Of a stretch of 64,000 nt of DNA, positions 1-7,213 are shown piece after piece. The stretch spans positions 26,139-90,138 of the forward strand of contig JBKCGI010000088.1 in the NCBI GenBank assembly GCA_046303515.1, written 5' to 3'. This stretch comes from M2408 sp046303515 (GTDB lineage Bacteria; Bacteroidota; Bacteroidia; Flavobacteriales_D; Crocinitomicaceae). Positions within the stretch are counted from its first letter, which is position 1, and each line of letters opens with the position of its first letter. Position numbers and translations under genes: made by a program. The notes beneath the pieces were generated by a model that was given only the letters and a program-made list of their open reading frames with translations, was not told where the DNA came from and made no database searches.

Positions 1-1591
1 ATCCGAAGAAGATTTGAACAAAGCTCAAGTTGGAATTGCAAGTACAGGTTACGAAGGAAATACGTGTAATATGCACTTGAATGATTTAGCTAAAAACATC
101 AAAACTTCTGTCCAAAATGCAGATTTGGTTGGATTGATTTTCAATACGATTGGAGTTTCTGACGGAATTTCAAATGGCACAACAGGAATGCGTTATTCTC
201 TGGTTTCAAGAGATGTTATTGCAGATTCAATGGAAACGGTGATGGGAGCGCAATGGTATGATGCTTTAATTGCAGTTGTTGGATGTGACAAGAATATGCC
301 TGGATCAGTGATTGCAATGGGAAGATTAAATCGTCCTGCAATTATGGTTTATGGTGGCACAATTCACTCAGGAAAATGGAAAAATGAATCCTTAAATATC
401 GTATCAGCTTTTGAAGCCCTTGGAAAAAAAATTAACAATACCATTTCGCAAGAAGATTTCAAAGGAATTATCAAAAATGCTTGTCCTGGAGCAGGAGCTT
501 GTGGTGGAATGTATACAGCAAACACAATGTCTTCAGCAGTTGAAGCCTTGGGAATGAGTTTACCTTTTAGTTCTTCCAATCCAGCAATCAGCAATGAAAA
601 ATTGCAAGAATGTTTTGATGCTGGAAAAGCAATTCGTTTGTTACTTGAAAAAGACATCAAGCCTAAGGACATTATGACGCGTGATGCTTTTGAAAACGCC
701 TTGGTGATTGTTACGGTTTTGGGTGGATCAACAAATGCAGTACTACATTTAATTGCGATGGCAGATTCTGTAGGAATTGAATTGACCTTGGAAGATTTTC
801 AAAAAGTGAGCGATCGTGTTCCAGTTTTAGCTGATTTGAAACCAAGTGGGAAATATTTAATGGAAGATTTACATGCGGTTGGAGGAATTCCTGCAGTGAT
901 GAAGTATTTGTTAGAAAAAGGATTGTTACACGGCAATTGTTTAACCGTTACAGGAAAAACCTTAGCAGAAAATTTGGAAACTGTCGCTTCTTTAACTCAA
1001 GGACAAGATGTTTTGCGTTCGCTTGAAAACCCAATTAAAGAAACAGGACATTTGCAAATTCTTTTTGGAAATCTAGCGGAAGAAGGTTCTGTGGCAAAAA
1101 TCAGTGGTCACGAAGGCGAATATTTTGAAGGACCAGCAGTTGTTTTTGAAGACGAGTTTGAAGTAATTGATGGCGTTCAATCTGGGAAAATCAAAGCAGG
1201 GAATGTTGTAGTAATCAGAAGTTGTGGACCAAAAGGTGGACCAGGTATGCCCGAAATGCTAAAACCAACTTCGGCAATCATGGGAGCAGGTTTAGGTGAC
1301 AAGGTTGCTTTGATTACAGATGGTAGATTTTCAGGAGGGTCACATGGCTTTGTTGTTGGACACATTTCACCAGAGGCAATTGATGGTGGAACAATAGCTT
1401 TAGTGCAAAACGGAGATATAATTGCTATCGATGCAGTGAACAACTCCTTAACCTTGAAAGTTGCAGATGATGTTTTGAATGAACGAAGAAAAAGTTGGGT
1501 CAAACCAGAATTGAAAGTCAAACAAGGAGTTTTATACAAATATGCAAAATCTGTTTCTTCCGCCTCAATGGGTTGTGTTACAGATAAATAA
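1..1591 (+). CDS. ilvD: Dihydroxy-acid dehydratase (5' end outside window)
   Basis: Dehydrates 2,3-dihydroxy-isovalerate and 2,3-dihydroxy-3-methylvalerate to the 2-oxoacid precursors of valine and isoleucine, in the cytoplasm. The reading frame is already open at base 2, so the gene starts upstream; 529 residues are present and about 30 are missing compared with the usual length near 560. All three expected Fe-S cysteine contexts are visible: GNTCNMH, CDKNMPG and CPGAGACGG, plus the C-terminal PKGGPGMPEM signature. The TTG at 14 is an internal leucine, not a start. It is the first visible gene of the ilvD-B-N-C-A run, all on the same strand. Family assignment is very secure. Confidence 0.97.
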   Translation, partial: SEEDLNKAQVGIASTGYEGNTCNMHLNDLAKNIKTSVQNADLVGLIFNTIGVSDGISNGTTGMRYSLVSRDVIADSMETVMGAQWYDALIAVVGCDKNMPGSVIAMGRLNRPAIMVYGGTIHSGKWKNESLNIVSAFEALGKKINNTISQEDFKGIIKNACPGAGACGGMYTANTMSSAVEALGMSLPFSSSNPAISNEKLQECFDAGKAIRLLLEKDIKPKDIMTRDAFENALVIVTVLGGSTNAVLHLIAMADSVGIELTLEDFQKVSDRVPVLADLKPSGKYLMEDLHAVGGIPAVMKYLLEKGLLHGNCLTVTGKTLAENLETVASLTQGQDVLRSLENPIKETGHLQILFGNLAEEGSVAKISGHEGEYFEGPAVVFEDEFEVIDGVQSGKIKAGNVVVIRSCGPKGGPGMPEMLKPTSAIMGAGLGDKVALITDGRFSGGSHGFVVGHISPEAIDGGTIALVQNGDIIAIDAVNNSLTLKVADDVLNERRKSWVKPELKVKQGVLYKYAKSVSSASMGCVTDK

Positions 1592-1603
1592 CATTAAAAA
1601 ATA

Positions 1604-1721
1604 AAACTCGATATAAGTTCAATAATCGAGGCTTGGTTAAAAAATAATTTTGCAGTTAACTTTAGTTATTGAGAAATTATTTTTTAAGTGTAAAGAAGAG
1701 TATTGGACTTGTATCGAGTTT
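1604..1721. repeat. Nested inverted-repeat element between ilvD and ilvB
   Basis: The outer arms 1604-1617 and 1708-1721 pair over 14 bp with one G-U. The inner arms 1637-1650 and 1674-1687 are a perfect 14-bp AT-rich inverted repeat. The trinucleotide ata borders both outer ends (1601-1603 and 1722-1724), which would fit a 3-bp target duplication. It could be a small MITE-like insertion or a folded leader that controls ilvB. The pairing is seen directly; the function is inferred. Confidence 0.55.
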
Positions 1722-1735
1722 ATAAAATAAAAATT

Positions 1736-3427
1736 ATGAGTGAGAATATACGAGGAGCCGAATCCGTAATGAGAAGCCTAGTAGCCGAAGGAGTTGAAAC
1801 CATATTTGGTTACCCTGGTGGAGCGATTATGCCAATTTACGATGCGCTCTATGATTTTAAAGATACCGTAAATCACATACTTGTCAGACACGAACAAGGT
1901 GCAATTCATGCGGCTCAAGGATTTGCGCGAACTTCCAAAAAAGTCGGGGTATGTTTCGCTACTTCAGGCCCAGGTGCAACCAATTTAATTACTGGTTTAG
2001 CTGATGCAATGATAGATTCCACACCTGTTGTTTGTATAACGGGGCAAGTGCATTCACATTTATTGGGTACGGATGCTTTTCAAGAAACAGATGTTATAGG
2101 AATCTCCATGCCGGTTACTAAATGGAACATTCAAGTGACGAAAGCGGAAGATATTGCTTCAGCAATTGCTAGAGCATTTTACATTGCTAGAAGTGGTCGT
2201 CCAGGTCCTGTTTTGGTCGATATTACCAAAGATGCGCAATTTGGAATGACCGATTTTCATTATGAAAAATGTCAAGGATTTAGATCTTACGTTCCAGTTC
2301 CAAAGTTAAATTATGAGAAGTTAAATGAAGCAGCTTCCTTGATAAATTTGGCTAGAAAACCATATTTAGTAATTGGTCAAGGAATCTTATTGTCTGAGGC
2401 TGAGCAGCAATTGAAAGCTTTTGCAGAAAAAACAGGAATTCCTGTAGCTTCAACCTTACTAGGTTTAGGTGCATTTCCAGCTGATCATCCCTTGTATGTG
2501 GGTTACTTGGGGATGCATGGAAATTATGCTCCAAATGTTTTAACGAATGAATGTGATTTGTTGATTGCAGTCGGAATGCGTTTTGATGACCGAGTAACGG
2601 GAGATGTTTCTCGTTATGCGAAGCAAGCCAAAGTAATTCATATCGATATAGATTCTGCAGAATTAAATAAAATTGTGAAAGCTGATGTTGGGATTCATGC
2701 GGACGCCAAAGAAGCACTTGCAGAATTGACAAAATTGGTTCAAATCAACGTACATAGCGAATGGTTAGATGAGTTTAGAACCTTAGAAAAAAAGGAGTAT
2801 AAGGAAGTAGTTAAAAATGCTATTGAACCAACGGATGATCAATTGCGTATGGCTGAGGTGGTGCGATATCTTTCTGATAAAACGAATGGTAAAGCAACGA
2901 TTGTGACAGATGTTGGTCAGCACCAGATGATTACCTCTCGCTATTATCAATACAATCGTCCAAATGGAAATATCACTTCTGGTGGTTTAGGAACAATGGG
3001 ATTTGCGCTTCCAGCTGCAATTGGTGCTAAGTTAGGAGACCCTTCTCAAACTGTTGTAGCGATTATTGGAGATGGTGGTTTTCAAATGACGATTCAAGAG
3101 TTAGGAACAATTTTGCAAGCTAAAATCGATATCAAGATCATGATTTTAAACAATAATTTCTTGGGAATGGTACGTCAGTGGCAGCAATTGTTTTTCGACA
3201 GAAGATATTCTTTCACGGAAATTGTGAATCCTGAGTTTACGATGATTGCCAATGGATATGGGATCACTTCAACAAAAATTAGTAACAGAAATCAATTAAG
3301 AGCTTCTATCGAAACGATGTTAAATCATCCGAAAGCATACTTGTTGGAAGTAGTAGTTGAAAAAGAGGAAAATGTTTTCCCAATGGTAGAAACTGGCGCT
3401 TCGGTTTCAGAAATAAGACTTAAATAA
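1736..3427 (+). CDS. ilvB: Acetolactate synthase large subunit
   Basis: Thiamine-diphosphate enzyme that condenses two pyruvates, or pyruvate and 2-oxobutyrate, in the first common step of valine/isoleucine synthesis. From the ATG at 1736 it is 563 residues, normal for the family. The catalytic glutamate sits in VRHEQGAIHAA (about residue 53), and the diphosphate/Mg motif GDGGFQMT leads to the downstream NNNFLGMVRQWQ segment. A longer frame opens at a TTG at 1703, but the family N-terminus (MSENIRGAESV) begins at 1736 and the 11 extra residues fall inside an inverted repeat. Ten bases separate its stop from ilvN, so the two subunits are co-transcribed. Confidence 0.96.
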   Translation: MSENIRGAESVMRSLVAEGVETIFGYPGGAIMPIYDALYDFKDTVNHILVRHEQGAIHAAQGFARTSKKVGVCFATSGPGATNLITGLADAMIDSTPVVCITGQVHSHLLGTDAFQETDVIGISMPVTKWNIQVTKAEDIASAIARAFYIARSGRPGPVLVDITKDAQFGMTDFHYEKCQGFRSYVPVPKLNYEKLNEAASLINLARKPYLVIGQGILLSEAEQQLKAFAEKTGIPVASTLLGLGAFPADHPLYVGYLGMHGNYAPNVLTNECDLLIAVGMRFDDRVTGDVSRYAKQAKVIHIDIDSAELNKIVKADVGIHADAKEALAELTKLVQINVHSEWLDEFRTLEKKEYKEVVKNAIEPTDDQLRMAEVVRYLSDKTNGKATIVTDVGQHQMITSRYYQYNRPNGNITSGGLGTMGFALPAAIGAKLGDPSQTVVAIIGDGGFQMTIQELGTILQAKIDIKIMILNNNFLGMVRQWQQLFFDRRYSFTEIVNPEFTMIANGYGITSTKISNRNQLRASIETMLNHPKAYLLEVVVEKEENVFPMVETGASVSEIRLK

Positions 3428-3437
3428 AATTTATAAA

Positions 3438-3977
3438 ATGGTACAAACATTTAACATATCAATATTTACCGAAAATACAGTCGGAATGCTGAATAGGATA
3501 ACCATCATTTTTACGAGAAGGCACATCAATATCGAAAGTATTACCGCTTCTGAATCAGAAATTAAAGGAATTCATCGTTACACAATTGTTGTCAATGTGG
3601 AACTTGATTTGGTAAAAAAGGTGGTCGCTCAAATTGAAAAACAAATTGAAGTGGTAAAAGCATTTTACCACACCGACGAAGATGTAATATACCAAGAATT
3701 GGCTTTATTCAAATTGCCAACAGAAATTTTCATTCAAGAAGGAGGAGTGGAGCGCACCATCAGAGCACATAACATCCGAGTATTGACAATGGAAAAAGAA
3801 TTTGTAGTGCTTGAAAAATCTGGACGTCCAGAAGAACTCGACTTGCTTTACAATGAATTGAAACCATATGGCTTACTTGAATTTGTGCGCTCAGGAAGAA
3901 TTGCAATCACAAAACCAATGAAAACCTTGGAAGCTTTCTTGGCCGATTTAAGATCAGGAATAGTTTACAATGGATAG
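3438..3977 (+). CDS. ilvN: Acetolactate synthase small (regulatory) subunit
   Basis: Regulatory partner of IlvB; it raises catalytic activity and normally carries the valine feedback site. At 179 residues it has the usual size: an N-terminal ACT domain (roughly residues 4-75, beginning FNISIFTENTVGMLNRI) and a C-terminal AHAS small-subunit domain (roughly 95-170). It lies 10 bases after ilvB and ahead of a REP-like hairpin that separates it from ilvC. The hairpin may reduce read-through or protect the upstream mRNA. The identification is clear from sequence and operon position. Confidence 0.95.
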   Translation: MVQTFNISIFTENTVGMLNRITIIFTRRHINIESITASESEIKGIHRYTIVVNVELDLVKKVVAQIEKQIEVVKAFYHTDEDVIYQELALFKLPTEIFIQEGGVERTIRAHNIRVLTMEKEFVVLEKSGRPEELDLLYNELKPYGLLEFVRSGRIAITKPMKTLEAFLADLRSGIVYNG

Positions 3978-3987
3978 AATAGAAATG

Positions 3988-4024
3988 GATGTGGTAAAGA
4001 CGTAACATGTTACGTCTCCACATC
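3988..4024. repeat. REP-like palindrome in the ilvN-ilvC gap
   Basis: The outer arms gatgtgg (3988-3994) and ccacatc (4018-4024) enclose a perfect 20-bp palindrome, agacgtaacatgttacgtct (3998-4017). The foot of the hairpin contains GTGG, the kind of GTRG tetranucleotide known from RAYT-mobilised REP sequences. A RAYT gene is present at 63080. No T-tract follows, so it is a poor intrinsic terminator. Confidence 0.6.
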
Positions 4025-4056
4025 TTTCTAAATAAAATTTTAAGAAATAAAAAATA

Positions 4057-5532
4057 ATGGAAAATTACTTCAACATCCTAACCCTCAGACAACAACTCCA
4101 ACAATTAGGAGTATGTGAATTTATGGATAACAGCCATTTTCAAGATGGTGTAACTGCTCTTTTAGGAAAAAAAATTGTCATTGTTGGCTGTGGAGCTCAA
4201 GGCTTAAATCAAGGATTAAATTTAAGAGATTCTGGCTTGGATATTTCTTATACTTTAAGAAAAGATGCGATTGAATCTCAAAGACAATCTTGGAAAAATG
4301 CTACAGAAAATGGTTTCCATGTTGGAACCTATGAGGAATTAATTCCTACTGCTGATTTGGTCATCAATTTAACACCAGACAAACAACATTCTCAAGTTAT
4401 AAATGCGGTGATGCCTTTAATGAAACAAGGAGCTACTCTTTCTTATTCGCATGGTTTCAACATTGTAGAAGAAGGAATGCAAATCAGAAAGGACATTACG
4501 GTAATTATGGTTGCTCCAAAATGTCCAGGAACTGAAGTGCGCGAAGAATACAAACGTGGATTTGGAGTTCCAACTTTGATTGCTGTCCATCCTGAAAATG
4601 ACCCAGAAAACAAAGGCTGGGATTTAGCAAAAGCTTACGCAGTTGGAACAGGTGGACACAAAGCAGGTGTATTGAAATCTTCTTTTGTGGCTGAAGTGAA
4701 ATCAGATTTAATGGGCGAACAAACGATATTATGTGGCGTTTTACAAGCAGCTTCCATTTTGTGTTTTGATAAAATGACTGAAAAAGGTGTTGATGAAAAT
4801 TACGCAGCGAGCTTGATTCAATATGGTTGGGAAACAATTACGGAAGCCTTAAAACACGGTGGAATTACAGCGATGATGGACCGTTTATCTAATCCTTCAA
4901 AAGTAAAAGCATTTGAATTAGCAGAGGAATTAAAGGAAATTCTCAGACCATTATTTATCAAACATTTAGACGATATCATGAGTGGCGAATTTTCCAAAAC
5001 GATGATGGAAGATTGGGCGAACGACGACAAAAATTTGTTGACTTGGAGAGAAGCAACCGCTAAAACGAATTTCGAGCAAACCGAAGCAAACGTAAAAATT
5101 TCAGAACAAGAATTTTTTGACAATGGTGTTTTGATGGTCGCTTTTGTGCGCGCTGGAGTTGAATTGGCTTATGAAATCATGGTGGAAGCTGGAATCAAAG
5201 AAGAATCTGCGTATTACGAATCCTTGCATGAATTGCCATTGATTGCAAATACTGTTGCAAGAAAAAAATTGTACGAAATGAACAAAGTAATTTCCGATAC
5301 CGCTGAATACGGTTGCTATTTGTTTGATCATGCCTGTAAACCACTTTTGGCTAATTTTATGCAAAAAATAGATTCCGATGTAATTGGTAAAAACTTCAAT
5401 GCTGGCAAAGATACTGGTGTAGATAACAAAAAAATAATTGCAGTCAATAAGGCCATTCGTTCCCATGAAATCGAAAAAATTGGTGAAATTTTGCGAAATT
5501 CCATGACCGAAATGAAAGCCTTGAATAATTGA
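4057..5532 (+). CDS. ilvC: Ketol-acid reductoisomerase, long class II form
   Basis: Isomerises and reduces acetolactate or acetohydroxybutyrate to the dihydroxyacids that IlvD uses; needs Mg and NAD(P)H. At 491 residues it is the long form (as in E. coli), with a duplicated knotted C-terminal domain, rather than the ~330-residue class I form. The Rossmann motif GCGAQG is at residues 44-49, followed by TLRKDAIESQ in the cofactor-specificity region. The start is preceded by an A-rich stretch (aagaaataaaaaata), typical of this group, where strong Shine-Dalgarno sites are rare. It is the fourth gene of the ilv operon. Confidence 0.96.
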   Translation: MENYFNILTLRQQLQQLGVCEFMDNSHFQDGVTALLGKKIVIVGCGAQGLNQGLNLRDSGLDISYTLRKDAIESQRQSWKNATENGFHVGTYEELIPTADLVINLTPDKQHSQVINAVMPLMKQGATLSYSHGFNIVEEGMQIRKDITVIMVAPKCPGTEVREEYKRGFGVPTLIAVHPENDPENKGWDLAKAYAVGTGGHKAGVLKSSFVAEVKSDLMGEQTILCGVLQAASILCFDKMTEKGVDENYAASLIQYGWETITEALKHGGITAMMDRLSNPSKVKAFELAEELKEILRPLFIKHLDDIMSGEFSKTMMEDWANDDKNLLTWREATAKTNFEQTEANVKISEQEFFDNGVLMVAFVRAGVELAYEIMVEAGIKEESAYYESLHELPLIANTVARKKLYEMNKVISDTAEYGCYLFDHACKPLLANFMQKIDSDVIGKNFNAGKDTGVDNKKIIAVNKAIRSHEIEKIGEILRNSMTEMKALNN

Positions 5533-5571
5533 AGCCAAACCCTATCGGGGTTTAACAAATTAACAAAATCC

Positions 5572-6816
5572 ATGATCGAACTAAAAAACATACAAGACGC
5601 AGCCACAAATTTGAAGCAAGTAATCATCCAAACACCTTGTGCTCCAAGTTTGAATTTGTCCGACAAATACCATGCGAATATTTTCCTCAAAAGAGAAGAT
5701 TTGCAGGTCGTTCGTTCCTACAAAATCCGTGGCGCCTACACAAAAATTTCTAGTTTAGAGGCAACTTCCAAAGCAAAAGGAATTGTGTGCGCCAGTGCTG
5801 GAAATCACGCACAAGGAGTAGCACTTTCTTGTAAAACTTTAGGGATAAAAGGAGTGATTTTCATGCCCGCAACTACTCCCAAACAAAAGGTAAAGCAAGT
5901 AGAATTATTCGGAAAAGAATTTGTGGAAATTGTGTTGGTGGGTGACACCTTCGACGATGCTTTTCACGAAGCTAAAAAATACTGTGAGAGCAATGAAATG
6001 GAGTTTATCCATCCATTTGACGACGAAAAAGTGATTACTGGTCAAGGAACAGTTGCCTTGGAAATTTTGGATGCAATTCAAACACCGATTGATTATGTTT
6101 TTGTACCGATTGGAGGTGGAGGTTTGGCTGCGGGAGTGTGTTCTGTTTTTAGTCAGTTGAGTCCCAATACCAAAATCATTGGTGTGGAACCTGCTGGAGC
6201 AAATTCGATGCAAACGTCGATAAAAAATGGTGTAAATACCACTTTAGAAACAATCGATAAATTTGTTGATGGAGCAGCTGTTAAACGCGTTGGAGATCTA
6301 ACTTTTGAGATTTGCAAAAACTATTTGTCGGATGTAATTCCTGTTCCAGAAGGGAAAGTTTGCACCACCATTTTGAGTTTATACAACGAAGAAGCCATGG
6401 TTGTTGAGCCAGCTGGAGCCTTGACAATTGCTGCCTTGGATTTCTATAAAGAGGAAATCAAGGGAAAAAATGTGGTTTGTATTGTGAGTGGCAGTAACAA
6501 CGACATCACCCGAACGGAAGAAATCAAGGAGCGCAGTTTGTTTTACGAAGGTTTGAAGCATTATTTTTTAATTCAATTTCCGCAGCGACCAGGTGCTTTG
6601 AAAGCTTTTGTTTCAGAGGTTTTAGGTCCAGATGACGACATTACTTATTTTCAATTTTCCAAGAAAAATAGTCGTGAAAGTGGTCCAGCGGTGGTGGGCA
6701 TCGAACTCAAAAACAAGGAAGATTTAGATGCGATAAAAGCCAAGATGCACAACTTACATTTTGCTTTCGAATACTTGAATGATAATTTATTGTTGTACAG
6801 CCAGTTGATTGGTTAG
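5572..6816 (+). CDS. ilvA: Threonine ammonia-lyase (threonine deaminase)
   Basis: PLP enzyme that deaminates threonine to 2-oxobutyrate, committing carbon to isoleucine. The PLP lysine is in SYKIRGAY (K51), and the phosphate-binding glycine loop is GGGG at 181-184. The C-terminal 90 residues (about 325-414, starting YFLIQFPQRPGAL) look like a single ACT-type regulatory domain, so the protein is the 414-residue form rather than the ~510-residue two-ACT form of enterics. As last gene of the ilv run, it gives the operon everything for isoleucine from threonine and pyruvate except the final transamination. No leuABCD genes are in the window. Confidence 0.95.
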   Translation: MIELKNIQDAATNLKQVIIQTPCAPSLNLSDKYHANIFLKREDLQVVRSYKIRGAYTKISSLEATSKAKGIVCASAGNHAQGVALSCKTLGIKGVIFMPATTPKQKVKQVELFGKEFVEIVLVGDTFDDAFHEAKKYCESNEMEFIHPFDDEKVITGQGTVALEILDAIQTPIDYVFVPIGGGGLAAGVCSVFSQLSPNTKIIGVEPAGANSMQTSIKNGVNTTLETIDKFVDGAAVKRVGDLTFEICKNYLSDVIPVPEGKVCTTILSLYNEEAMVVEPAGALTIAALDFYKEEIKGKNVVCIVSGSNNDITRTEEIKERSLFYEGLKHYFLIQFPQRPGALKAFVSEVLGPDDDITYFQFSKKNSRESGPAVVGIELKNKEDLDAIKAKMHNLHFAFEYLNDNLLLYSQLIG

Positions 6817-6857
6817 TAGGAAAAAAGTTTTAGGAAAATACGAGTCTTTTATGTTTT

Positions 6858-6926
6858 GAAGCTTTTTCCCGCTATCCGTTTCAATCTTTTTTTGCAAAAA
6901 AGGATTTTCACTTTTATCGGGGCTAG
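6858..6926 (-). ncRNA. Structured intergenic element, copy B
   Basis: Read on the minus strand it runs AGCCCCGAT, AAAATCC, a self-complementary core (cttttttgcaaaaaaag), AGATTGAAACGGATAGCGGG, then AAAAAGCTT. The same order of blocks occurs at 31739-31856 on the plus strand. I recall blocks like these (AGCCC-GAT, GGCATCC-stem-AGAT, CGGATAGC-GGGAAA-AGCT) as a recurrent flavobacterial intergenic element, possibly the Flavo-1 RNA motif; the name is unverified. It lies immediately 3' of the 6930-7199 gene, so it could also serve as terminator of the helicase cassette. Confidence 0.5.
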
Positions 6927-6929
6927 GGG

Positions 6930-7199
6930 CTAGCCGAGTTCAATGAAATCTTGAATAAAATCAGTCAGTTGTTCTTGCTCTTCATCAAATTTTAATACAA
7001 GTCGAGAAGATAATTTTTCAATCCAATTATCTATTTCTGAGATGGAATCATAATGATGTAAAAAATTAAGACGTTTATTATTAATATTAAAATCCTCAAA
7101 GAAAATAAGTAAATCATCTTTGAAATTATCATAATAATTTCCATCAGGCAGATGCAATCGGTTTTCTAAATAGCTTATTTTTTCTTGAAAGGTTAGCAT
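6930..7199 (-). CDS. Small hypothetical acidic protein
   Basis: An 89-residue protein of unrecognised family. It is acidic, with many D/E and aromatic residues, and looks alpha-helical (EKISYLENRLHLPDG near the start, EEEQEQL-type stretch near the end). It has no signal peptide or membrane segment. Its start is 14 bases after the stop of the helicase gene on the same strand, so it is probably the third gene of the NUDIX-helicase unit. It may be a partner, inhibitor or immunity-type protein of the helicase, but that rests only on position. No clear start-site alternative is visible. Confidence 0.7.
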   Translation of the reverse strand: MLTFQEKISYLENRLHLPDGNYYDNFKDDLLIFFEDFNINNKRLNFLHHYDSISEIDNWIEKLSSRLVLKFDEEQEQLTDFIQDFIELG

Positions 7200-7213
7200 G
7201 TTACTTAGAAAAA

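Noticed and set aside
364..672. Minus-strand frame inside ilvD, and similar long antisense frames within ilvC, ilvA, asnS, pepA and topA
   Set aside because: They mirror conserved coding sequence in another frame, with no family resemblance, no spacing to neighbours and no promoter.
1703..1735. TTG start for ilvB giving 11 more residues
   Set aside because: The extra residues fall in the inverted repeat and are absent from the family; ATG at 1736 fits.
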